25,038 bases of DNA from JAQICJ01 sp041686345. Its GTDB lineage: Bacteria > Myxococcota_A > Polyangia > HGW-17. A model generated the notes under the pieces. It did no database searches. It was not told the origin of the DNA and worked only from the letters and a program-made list of their open reading frames with translations. Position numbers and translations under genes: made by a program. How positions within the stretch are numbered: the first letter of the stretch is position 1; every line of letters starts with the position of its first letter. The DNA is taken from NCBI GenBank assembly GCA_041686345.1, contig JAWLEA010000036.1, positions 1 to 25,038 of the forward strand, in the 5' to 3' direction. Of the stretch, positions 7,837-15,476 are shown piece by piece.

Positions 7837-7883
7837 TTAGAAAAGAATCAGGGGATTAGAAAAGAATCAGGGGATTAGAAAGG
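7837..7883. repeat. 19-bp tandem duplication at the rel/rubrerythrin junction
   Basis: The unit ttagaaaagaatcagggga occurs at 7837-7855 and 7856-7874, followed by a third partial start (ttagaaagg). It lies between the convergent 3' ends and touches the rubrerythrin stop codon. It is probably a slippage or small duplication event. Confidence 0.85.
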
Positions 7884-8456
7884 AAAACCATTAGGAAACC
7901 AGCGCTGAAAGAAAGCTCTGGGATGAGCACAAGCCGGGCATTCTTCAGGTGCTGTATCTCCTTCATGGATATAGCCACAATTGAGGCATCGCCAGAAAAC
8001 TCTTTCGTCACGTTCAAATACTATACCTTTTTTGATTTGATCTGCACAATTATTAAAAATTGCATTGTGTTCTTTTTCAGCTTGTATAATAGATCTGAAC
8101 ACTGCAGCAATTTCATTGAATCCTTCCTGCTTGGCAATGTCAGCAAATCCTGGATATAAACTGTCGTATTCATATTCTTCTCCGGCGGCTGCGGCTTGAA
8201 GATTTTCAAGAGTGGTTCCTATTTCTCCGGCAGGATAGGAAGCTGTAATTTCAACTTCTCCGCCTTTGAGAAACTTGAAAAATCTTTCTGCATGTTCTTT
8301 TTCTTGAAGAGCTATTTCTGCAAAAATTTTGGAAAATTGAACATAACCATCTTTTTTGGCCTGGCTAGACCAATAATCATAGCGATTTCTGGCTTGGGAT
8401 TCTCCCGCAAAAGCGATTAAAAGATTTTTTTCTGTTTGTGATCCTTTTAAATCCAT
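7875..8456 (-). CDS. Rubrerythrin
   Basis: This is a 193-aa rubrerythrin from the chosen start (MDLKGSQTEKNL). It is a cytoplasmic non-haem iron peroxidase that reduces hydrogen peroxide in anaerobes and microaerophiles. The N-terminal ferritin-like four-helix domain has AFAGESQARNRYDYW, EIALQEKEHAERFF and IIQAEKEHNAIF, giving the Glu and ExxH ligands of the di-iron site. The C-terminal rubredoxin-like domain has CLNCGYIHEG and CPAC, two CxxC pairs spaced by 12 residues, for the one-iron centre. The upstream in-frame ATG at 8468 is rejected because GGAGG overlaps it and is correctly spaced for the ATG at 8456. The gene is monocistronic and converges on rel. Confidence 0.96.
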   Translation of the reverse strand: MDLKGSQTEKNLLIAFAGESQARNRYDYWSSQAKKDGYVQFSKIFAEIALQEKEHAERFFKFLKGGEVEITASYPAGEIGTTLENLQAAAAGEEYEYDSLYPGFADIAKQEGFNEIAAVFRSIIQAEKEHNAIFNNCADQIKKGIVFERDERVFWRCLNCGYIHEGDTAPEECPACAHPRAFFQRWFPNGFPF

Positions 8457-8461
8457 AATTT

Positions 8462-8466
8462 CCTCC
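8462..8466 (-). promoter_or_regulatory. Shine-Dalgarno site deciding the rubrerythrin start
   Basis: On the minus strand GGAGG is followed by 5 bases and ATG (8456-8454). It overlaps the alternative upstream ATG, which has no ribosome site of its own. Confidence 0.85.
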
Positions 8467-8468
8467 AT

Positions 8469-9004
8469 ATGCTTGAACGCTTAAAAAAACAGCGCCAAGG
8501 CGTTGAATATTATTAATAATGACAAGTCTGATGACTTTCCATTTAATCTGTTTTTCATCCCAAAAAGGAAGGTAATCATCTGAAGTCAGTCAAAATACCT
8601 GTTGTGAGATGAAAATTAATCTAACACAATCTTTTTAACATATCAACATTAAGTTTTATTACAATTTTAGAATGAAACTAAAATAAGCAGACCTGGATTT
8701 TTTAAAATATTTTTGAAAATTTATCTACCTTCAATAATTGTGTTTTTTTTAACGTATCTTATTAAGTACTTATAATTTCTATAATTTGTAGCTTGACCAT
8801 CCCCTTCAGCATTGCTAATAATCTAGAAAGATCTGGATTATCCATTATTTTTCTGGCTCCCTTTCTGGGACTGAAACTATTCATTGAACAATGCAATTTT
8901 AACCCGCCTGGAGATCAGGTCAGCAAACAAAGGTTCAAAACTTTGAGATCAAGGCTTAGAACAAACAAAATTGCAATCTGCAAAACTGTTTTTAGGAGGG
9001 ATTA
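8469..9004. other. 536-bp AT-rich divergent intergenic region
   Basis: This spacer separates rubrerythrin from the acyl-CoA cluster and should carry divergent promoters. AACGC/GCGTT (about 8475-8504) forms a weak interrupted palindrome near the rubrerythrin start, and AAGTACTT (8764-8771) is a short perfect palindrome in an AT-rich stretch. A short ORF at 8793-9005 has no ribosome site and no recognisable protein content. AGGAGGG directly precedes the ATG at 9005. Confidence 0.55.
8556..8584 (-). repeat. Possible degenerate remnant of the palindromic element
   Basis: The sequence catcccaaaaaggaaggtaa followed by tcatctgaag resembles the outer arm of the palindromic element (catcccaaaaatggatgtca then tcgtctgacg). 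The similarity fades beyond it, so it may be an old remnant or chance. Confidence 0.3.
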
Positions 9005-10885
9005 ATGTTACCTGAAATACCATCTGATTTTGATGATAATATCCAATACATGAAATACCACAATAAAACCATGAGCAACCGTAAAGAATTCTGGAAAAAA
9101 CAGGCAGAAAACCTGGTCTGGGATCAGGACTTTACTCAGGTTGTCACGGAAAATTTTATCAAGGGTGAACTGAAATGGTTTGAAAATGGTAAGCTCAACG
9201 CCTTCCTGAACATATTCAATAATATTAAAAAACAATCCGGGTTTGACCAGGATTGTTTTATCCTCATGAATAACAATGAGATCGAAGAAAAATACAATTA
9301 CCGGGAAATTATGACAACTGCAGTTGCAACCATGGAATTGTTCCAAAATATAGGTGTCAAAAAAGACGACCGAGTTCTTCTATTTCTCCCCAATGGGAAA
9401 AATGCAATCACCTCTTTACTTGCTCTAAGCGCAATTGGAGCTGCAGCCATTCCATTTTCAACCTCTTACCCCCCGGCTTTTTTGCTGGAAGTAATGGAAG
9501 ACTGCCAAAGCAAGGCTCTCCTTATTGATTCCTCTTATCAGAATTCCAAATATCAGGAGAAAATACAAAAGCTCAATGAAAGTGTGGAAAAAGATTTAAT
9601 TTATGATTTCAATTCTCACTCTGTAAAAACCACAAAAACAGACCCTGAGGATCTTATTAAAGAACATGACTTTGGTTCTGTTTCTGCCCCTGCTCCTCTG
9701 TTTATTTCCTATCATCCCACTGGTGCCAGAAAACCCAGAGGCTATACTTTTGCTACCGGAGGATTTCTGGTTCAGGCAAAATATACTTATGCTAAATTAC
9801 TTCATAACCACAACTCCACATCAACTCAAAAACACCTCTATTTCGATGGAAAATACAGCTCTCCCACAGCTCTGGCCTATGGAATCTGGGGTTGTTTTTG
9901 CAATGGGGACTGTCTCGTCCTCAATTCTGCTTCCATCAATCCCGAACAAGCTCAACTGAAAGAAATAAGCAAAGTGGGTTCCCATACCACTTTGATGATC
10001 CGTCCACCCAGACTATCTGAACTGACTGTTAAATCCGATTCAGATCAGAAATTCTTCGATCGAATTATCCTGCACGGAGATATCTGTTCACCGCGTCTGG
10101 TAAAAAAGCTTCAAAATCTTACAAAAAACCCGGAAAACGTTATTTCTCTATGGATTCAAAAACAATCAGGCTGTTCCATTATTCATACCCTGCCTTCGGC
10201 TCCTTTGAACCGTCCCGGTTCCATGGGAGTTCCAGCCTTCACGGTTGAACCATTCATCCTCAATGATTTTGGCCAGTCCTGCCCCACTAATCAAAGTGGA
10301 GAGCTGGTTTTCTCAGCTTCCTGGCCGGCAATGGCAACCTCAATCTACAACCAGAAAAAACGTTTCTACGAGCTTCATTTCAATAAATTCCAAGGATATT
10401 TCAACAGCAATGACGGCGTCAGAAAGGATTCCGACGGTTTTTACTGGTTCATGAAAAGACTTGATGATGTTTTCAAATTAGACGGTTATTCCCTTTCCAC
10501 TTCTGAACTGGAAACCGTTCTCAGCGGAGATCCTGAAATAGGTGAAACTGCAGTAATTGGAATTGAAGGCTCTGAAAGCGGAGATGATATCTCTCTTTTT
10601 GTTGCACCTTACGACAAAACTGTTCTCTCGGATCCCCAACGCGGTGAGAATGTCAAAAAAATAATCAGAGCCCGGATCAAAGAAAAATTCGGTGATTTTG
10701 CTCTGCCTTCTCAAATTCAACTTCTCTCCGAGCTTCCCAGAACCAAAACCGGGAAACTGGTGAGACGGCTTCTTTATAGAATTGCCAAGAAAGATATCAT
10801 GCCTCGTGAAGACCTGTCTCATGTTGCAAATCCTGATTCAATCGAAACAATATTGAACAATGACGGAGGCAACTCAAATGAGTAA
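9005..10885 (+). CDS. Acetyl-CoA-synthetase-like protein with degenerate AMP-binding motif
   Basis: This is a 626-aa homologue of AMP-forming acetyl/propionyl-CoA synthetases. The ACAS N-terminal region is clear (EFWKKQAENLVWDQD ~28-42, KWFENGKLNAFLN ~57-69). C-terminal signatures remain recognisable: FFDRIILHGDICSP (~350-363), KRLDDVFKLDGYSLSTSELE (484-503), and PRTKTGKLVRRLL (578-590) with the catalytic lysine at 584. Core motifs have drifted: the YTSGTTGKPKG-type P-loop reads SYHPTGARKPRG (235-246), the WWQTETG-type motif reads LWIQKQSGC (382-390), and the TGDGA-type motif reads SNDGV (468-472). Adenylation may therefore be lost or the substrate changed. It is first in the cluster, has a strong AGGAGGG, and overlaps the next gene by 8 bases. 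Confidence 0.85.
   Translation: MLPEIPSDFDDNIQYMKYHNKTMSNRKEFWKKQAENLVWDQDFTQVVTENFIKGELKWFENGKLNAFLNIFNNIKKQSGFDQDCFILMNNNEIEEKYNYREIMTTAVATMELFQNIGVKKDDRVLLFLPNGKNAITSLLALSAIGAAAIPFSTSYPPAFLLEVMEDCQSKALLIDSSYQNSKYQEKIQKLNESVEKDLIYDFNSHSVKTTKTDPEDLIKEHDFGSVSAPAPLFISYHPTGARKPRGYTFATGGFLVQAKYTYAKLLHNHNSTSTQKHLYFDGKYSSPTALAYGIWGCFCNGDCLVLNSASINPEQAQLKEISKVGSHTTLMIRPPRLSELTVKSDSDQKFFDRIILHGDICSPRLVKKLQNLTKNPENVISLWIQKQSGCSIIHTLPSAPLNRPGSMGVPAFTVEPFILNDFGQSCPTNQSGELVFSASWPAMATSIYNQKKRFYELHFNKFQGYFNSNDGVRKDSDGFYWFMKRLDDVFKLDGYSLSTSELETVLSGDPEIGETAVIGIEGSESGDDISLFVAPYDKTVLSDPQRGENVKKIIRARIKEKFGDFALPSQIQLLSELPRTKTGKLVRRLLYRIAKKDIMPREDLSHVANPDSIETILNNDGGNSNE
10865..10869 (+). promoter_or_regulatory. 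Shine-Dalgarno site deciding the start of the kinase-transferase fusion
   Basis: GGAGG lies 8 bases before the ATG at 10878, inside the 3' end of the preceding gene. The in-frame ATG at 10860 has no ribosome site. The ATG at 10878 overlaps the upstream stop codon as ATGAGTAA, implying translational coupling. Confidence 0.85.
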
Positions 10886-13316
10886 TTCTTTCAAAACAAT
10901 TCTTGATACCGCTTCGGAAATTACCAGAGCCACTACTCTGATTTCGGCAAACAAACGTAAAATAGAACAAGAACTCAGCCGTCCTTTGGCTGAAATAAGA
11001 AAAAAATTGGCTGAAGGAAAAATTTCCGAAGATGAAAAATCTTCAATCCTCTCGGAGCTCAAGGCACTGCTCAACGCCCTGCTTTCTTCTCCTCGTAATT
11101 TGCGCGATCATGGCCATTGTGGAGATCTGCTTACTCTGATCACCGCACTTGAAAGACAGTCATCTCAATCTCAGGGAATAATGAACCGTTTTCTCACTCG
11201 GGAAAGCAGAGAGAACTTTACCAACAATCCTCCCCAGGTATTGGTCATCAATCCCGGTTCCACCTCCACCAAAATCGCCCGGTTCAAGGGCAACAAAAAA
11301 ACCCACGAATTTGAAATTCACCTCTCGCCCGACAGCAAAGACAATGTTCAAACCAGAACCGATTCCATCCTCAACTGGATGCACAAAAACCAGCTTTCTC
11401 TCCACCAGCTTTCCGGTATTTCCTGTCGAGGCGGTTTTATCCATCCAGTTCCCAGTGGCACCTACAAAATTACTTCAGTCATGCTTGAGGATCTCAAGCA
11501 GCCCGAAATAGAACATGCCAGCAACATGGCAATCATGATCGGACGTAATCTTGCCCGCTACAGCGACAATAAGGATGATATTCTTCTCACCACCAGTGAT
11601 CCTGTAGTTTGTGATGAAATGGAAATGGTAGAAAGAATAACCGGATTTATTAAAATCAAGATGGATGGAACCGGAGCCCATTACCTCAACCACAAGGCTG
11701 TCCATTCCTTCATCGCCTCAATTCTCAACGAAAAAAAAGTAAATCTCAATGGAATAACCGCCCACATTGGTGGTGGCTCTTCCCTCGCCCGTCATAAAAA
11801 TGGCAGAGTTACCGGTTTGATCAATGCTTTCAGTGGTATTCCTTCAGCCAATCGTTCCGGAAAACTTGATCTCCCCCGAGTAATCAAAGGAATAGAAAAT
11901 AATGAAATAACCTTGAAAGAACTCAAAAAAATCACCTACTCCCAAGGCGGCCTTCTCTCTTTGGCAGGAACCAACGATTTCAGAGCCTTGTCAAGCTTTG
12001 TCAAAAGAGGAGCCACCGAAGAACAGAGAGAAAAAATCAACCTTCTTTTCAAATTCTACGCCCGCCAGATTGCTCAGGGAATTTTCAAGTTGATGGGTGA
12101 CGGAGAAGATGTTGATTTTGTCGCAGTTACCGGTGGTCTGGCTCGTTCTTCCGAAATCAGTTCTCAATTATATGAGATTTTAAGTGAACACTTCACTCTT
12201 GTTTTTGTTCCCGGCTCACTTGAACATGAATCTCTGGCTGCAGGATTAATGAATGGACTCAACAATCCGGGATACCTCAAAAATTATCTTAAAGAACGAG
12301 ATAAATTGGCTGAAAAACGCAAAAAACAGAACTCTTTGCTTGATACAACCATCTTCAAGCGAAAAATTCTTTACCGCAAACACGGCTCACCCATAAAATC
12401 ACTCGATCAACTGGTTGACTCCACGGTTATCAAAGTTCAGGAAAACTACTCTCCGGTGGTTGCCATTATCGGTGCCGACAATGAAGATGCTATTCTGGCA
12501 GCTAAAAGGGCAAATCAACAAGGCTCATACAGAATAGCCAAATTCATCCTCATTGGTGATTACGAAAAAATCAACCGTATCGCCTATGATTACGATCTGG
12601 TCATCGACAATGACAATTTCACTATTGAAGATCATGAAAACCCTATTGACAGGGGCATCGAACTCTATGATCAGGGCAAAATACATATTCTGATGAAAGG
12701 AAGTCTCCACACCGATGAAATTTTGCGGGGAGTTTTCCGTTATCTCAAAAAAAGTGGGAAACTCAAACCCGGCGAATTGATTTCTCATTCAGTAGTCATG
12801 GATATACCCACCCGCAACAAGTTAGCGGTAATTTCTGATGCAGCTGTCAATCCATATCCTGACACCGAAAAAAGAATAAAGATTATTGAAAACAATCTGA
12901 AAGTGGCAAAATATCTGAATCTTTCAATGCCCAAAGTTGCCATTCTTTCAGCTATCGAAAATATCAACAAAAGTGTTGCCAGCTCTATAGAAGCTGATAA
13001 GATCTCAGGAAGATTTGCTGACAGAAAAGACTGTATAGTTGAAGGCCCCTTGTCCTTTGATGTTGCCATGAACTCGAAAATCGCCAAGGAAAAGAAATAT
13101 TCTGGTCAAATCCAGGGCAATGCAGATATTCTTATTGTCCCCGATATCGACGCCGGCAATATCCTGTACAAATCTTTGACAACTCAATCCAATGCTGTCT
13201 GTGCAGGTATAATCCTCTGTGGAGACATTCCCATAATTCTTACATCCCGAGGTGACTCAGCCCGTTCCAAACTTGCTTCCATCGGTCTTTCCGTCATCTC
13301 TTATTTTCACAGTTAG
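10878..13316 (+). CDS. Fused butyrate kinase - phosphate acetyl/butyryltransferase
   Basis: This is an 812-aa fusion (numbered from the ATG at 10878). Residues 1-~115 are a polar, probably helical extension of unknown function. Residues ~120-470 are a butyrate-kinase-type ASKHA kinase: VLVINPGSTSTKIA (121-134), AHIGGGSSLARH (295-306), SANRSGKL (323-330), VTGGLA (417-422) and an EHESLAAG ending (~449-456). Residues ~490-812 are a phosphate acetyl/butyryltransferase: LMKGSLHTDEILRG (605-618), ISHSVVMDIP (635-644), ISDAAVNPYPD (652-662), VEGPLSFDVA (721-730), the VPDIDAGNILYKSL block (753-767) and LTSRGDS (788-794). Together the halves would convert acyl-CoA + Pi to acyl phosphate and then to acid + ATP, or the reverse. 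In clostridia ptb and buk are separate adjacent genes. Butyrate versus acetate or branched acids cannot be settled from sequence. Confidence 0.93.
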   Translation: MSNSFKTILDTASEITRATTLISANKRKIEQELSRPLAEIRKKLAEGKISEDEKSSILSELKALLNALLSSPRNLRDHGHCGDLLTLITALERQSSQSQGIMNRFLTRESRENFTNNPPQVLVINPGSTSTKIARFKGNKKTHEFEIHLSPDSKDNVQTRTDSILNWMHKNQLSLHQLSGISCRGGFIHPVPSGTYKITSVMLEDLKQPEIEHASNMAIMIGRNLARYSDNKDDILLTTSDPVVCDEMEMVERITGFIKIKMDGTGAHYLNHKAVHSFIASILNEKKVNLNGITAHIGGGSSLARHKNGRVTGLINAFSGIPSANRSGKLDLPRVIKGIENNEITLKELKKITYSQGGLLSLAGTNDFRALSSFVKRGATEEQREKINLLFKFYARQIAQGIFKLMGDGEDVDFVAVTGGLARSSEISSQLYEILSEHFTLVFVPGSLEHESLAAGLMNGLNNPGYLKNYLKERDKLAEKRKKQNSLLDTTIFKRKILYRKHGSPIKSLDQLVDSTVIKVQENYSPVVAIIGADNEDAILAAKRANQQGSYRIAKFILIGDYEKINRIAYDYDLVIDNDNFTIEDHENPIDRGIELYDQGKIHILMKGSLHTDEILRGVFRYLKKSGKLKPGELISHSVVMDIPTRNKLAVISDAAVNPYPDTEKRIKIIENNLKVAKYLNLSMPKVAILSAIENINKSVASSIEADKISGRFADRKDCIVEGPLSFDVAMNSKIAKEKKYSGQIQGNADILIVPDIDAGNILYKSLTTQSNAVCAGIILCGDIPIILTSRGDSARSKLASIGLSVISYFHS

Positions 13317-13458
13317 TTCCAGTTACAGAGGCAAAAAAACAATGAATGCCGTTAAAATTTGTTATAATAAAACCAGTTTACACAAATCAGTTTTAACCCG
13401 CAAAATCATTCATTTTTCCTTATCCGGAAAATGTAATTTATAATCAGAGGTATTTGAA

Positions 13459-15345
13459 ATGGAATGGAAAATTAAAAAGCTTGAAAAGCTGTATAATGAA
13501 CGCAAAACCACAGTAAGCAAAGCTTTCGCAAAAGTAAAACCCGGAAGTAAAATTTTTATTGGTTCAGGTGTATCTGAACCTCAATATCTGGTTTCCAAAT
13601 CAATTGATTATCCGCTCAACATAGCTGACACCGAGGTTTTTCAACTGGTTTCCCTCAATTCGTCTCCCCACACCGATGCTAAATTTAATAACATGTTCAG
13701 GCTCAATACATTTTTCATTGGCAAGGCTGCCCGCAACGTCATTGCCAGCGGAGATGCCGATTATACACCTATTTTTATCTCTGAAATTCCTGATCTCATC
13801 AAAACCGGCAGAGTTCCACTTGACGTGGCTATTGTTCAGTTAACCCCTCCAGACGGCTATGGAAACTGCTCTTTGGGAGTAAGCGTTGAATGCATGCAGG
13901 CAGCCATCAGAAATTCCAAATATGTAATTGCCCAAGTCAATTCACACATGCCTCGCACCATGGGCAACAGCTTTATTTCCATTGAAGAACTTGACGCTAT
14001 CATCGAATATGATGAACCTATCCTGGAATATATCGAAGAACCACCCGATACAATCGCGGAAAAAATAGGTTTTTACGTATCACGTCTCATCCCTAACGGC
14101 AGCACCATTCAAGCAGGAATTGGTTCCATCCCCAATGCTGTTCTTCATCATCTCACCGATAAAAAAGATCTTGGAGTTCACACTGAAATGTTTTCCGACG
14201 GTCTGGTTGAACTGTATGAATCCGGAGCCATAACCAATCGCAAAAAAACATACCACAACGGCAAAATTATCGCTTCTTTCTGCCTTGGCTCCAAAAAACT
14301 CTACGATACTATCAACAACAACCCTGTTTTTGAATTCTATCCTACGGATTATATTTCTGATCCCCGACATATTGCTAAGAATGATAATATGTGTGCCATC
14401 AATTCAGCTCTGCAGGTTGATTTTACCGGCCAAGTTTGCGCCGATTCAATTGGACACAAGTTTTATTCCGGTATTGGGGGTCAAGCCGATTTCATGAGAG
14501 GCAGCGCTCTTTCAAAAGGTGGCAGACCAATAATTGCTATCCCCTCAACTGCCAAAGACGGTAAAGTCAGCCGTATTGTTCCTGCCCTCACCCAAGGGGG
14601 AGGAGTTGTCACCACCAGAGGCGACGTTCATTATGTTGTAACTGAATACGGCATAGCTTATCTCCATGGCAAAAACATTCGCTCGAGAGTGCTGGCCATG
14701 ATCAATGTAGCTCATCCCAAATTCAGGGAAGAATTGCTGGAAGAAGCAAAAAGGCTCAATTATGTTTACCAGGATCAGGAGCTTCCGGATGTAGCAGCTC
14801 CCACCAAGGGAATGGATTTCACCTACAAAACTCCAGAAGGAGAAACCATCAAATTCCGAAATATTAATCATCTGGATGAAGAAAAACTTCGCAGATTCTT
14901 TTACGGACTCAGAAAAGAAGATGTTTATTACCGCTTTATGGGTTATGTTCGCACTCTCGACCACAAAGCCGCTCAACCTCTTGTTGTCATGGATTATGAA
15001 GAAAAATTCGCCATGATCGGTTACACAGGAGATATGCCTGATGAGCAACTGATTTGTGTGGGTCGCTGGTTTCTGGATCGAGCCACCAATATGGCTGAAG
15101 TTGCTTTCACAGTATCTCCGGAATATCAACAAAAAGGCATCGGCTCCTTCTTGCTCGGCAAAATGATTGAATTGGCCAAACAAAAAGGCATCAAAGGATT
15201 TGTAGCTGATGTTCTGGCCAAAAACAAAAAGATGATGAAGGTCTTTCTCAACTGTGGCTATGATGTTTCAGTATCTCTGGAATATGGAGTTTACTCGATC
15301 AAATTTACCTTTGATAATCCCTCTGACGATCATCTTTATTATTAG
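13459..15345 (+). CDS. Acetyl-CoA hydrolase/CoA-transferase fused to a GNAT acetyltransferase
   Basis: This is a 628-aa two-domain protein. Residues ~10-440 belong to the acetyl-CoA hydrolase/transferase family that includes 4-hydroxybutyrate and succinyl-CoA:acetate CoA-transferases: PPDGYGNCSLG (130-140), QAGIGSIPNAVL (218-229), VHTEMFSDGLVEL (240-252) with a likely catalytic Glu243, GGQADFMRGS (340-349) and VVTEYGIAYLHGK (393-405). Residues ~465-620 form a GNAT domain with AEVAFTVSPEYQQKGIGSFL (546-565), the acetyl-CoA-binding Q-x-x-G-x-G loop, most like GNAT domains of bacterial protein lysine acetyltransferases. CoA-transferase/GNAT fusions are known in deltaproteobacteria. It likely moves CoA between short-chain acids, with the GNAT domain acetylating a protein or small molecule. 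AGAGGT precedes the ATG; 142 bases separate it from the fusion gene. Confidence 0.93.
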   Translation: MEWKIKKLEKLYNERKTTVSKAFAKVKPGSKIFIGSGVSEPQYLVSKSIDYPLNIADTEVFQLVSLNSSPHTDAKFNNMFRLNTFFIGKAARNVIASGDADYTPIFISEIPDLIKTGRVPLDVAIVQLTPPDGYGNCSLGVSVECMQAAIRNSKYVIAQVNSHMPRTMGNSFISIEELDAIIEYDEPILEYIEEPPDTIAEKIGFYVSRLIPNGSTIQAGIGSIPNAVLHHLTDKKDLGVHTEMFSDGLVELYESGAITNRKKTYHNGKIIASFCLGSKKLYDTINNNPVFEFYPTDYISDPRHIAKNDNMCAINSALQVDFTGQVCADSIGHKFYSGIGGQADFMRGSALSKGGRPIIAIPSTAKDGKVSRIVPALTQGGGVVTTRGDVHYVVTEYGIAYLHGKNIRSRVLAMINVAHPKFREELLEEAKRLNYVYQDQELPDVAAPTKGMDFTYKTPEGETIKFRNINHLDEEKLRRFFYGLRKEDVYYRFMGYVRTLDHKAAQPLVVMDYEEKFAMIGYTGDMPDEQLICVGRWFLDRATNMAEVAFTVSPEYQQKGIGSFLLGKMIELAKQKGIKGFVADVLAKNKKMMKVFLNCGYDVSVSLEYGVYSIKFTFDNPSDDHLYY

Positions 15346-15352
15346 TACTGGA

Positions 15353-15432
15353 TAGTTCACGTCCCAAAAAGGAATGCCATTGTCTGGAAACGGAAATTGA
15401 ATTAATCAACTTTGTCGTAACTTCTTGATATA
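15353..15432 (-). repeat. Half palindromic element (single arm)
   Basis: This is one complete ~80-bp arm of the palindromic family in inverted orientation, from tagttcacgtcccaaaaagg to cttcttgatatag. The similarity stops at what is the centre of full copies. A second end-like sequence (ggatagttcactgcccatc) follows at about 15436. It lies between the convergent 3' ends of the CoA-transferase and TonB genes. Confidence 0.75.
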
Positions 15433-15476
15433 GTTGGATAGTTCACTGCCCATCTTCTGCAAGATTCTGATTGCTT

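Noticed and set aside
8793..9005. 70-codon ORF directly upstream of the acetyl-CoA-synthetase-like gene, overlapping its start by one base
   Set aside because: No ribosome site before its ATG, no recognisable domain, and composition like the surrounding non-coding leader.
13252..13443. 63-codon ORF overlapping the end of the kinase-transferase fusion
   Set aside because: It mostly overlaps a confident gene in another frame, has no ribosome site, and the non-overlapping part has no coding character.
14545..15183. 212-codon minus-strand ORF within the CoA-transferase-GNAT gene
   Set aside because: Long but fully antisense to a gene with strong domain matches, with no ribosome site or domain of its own.
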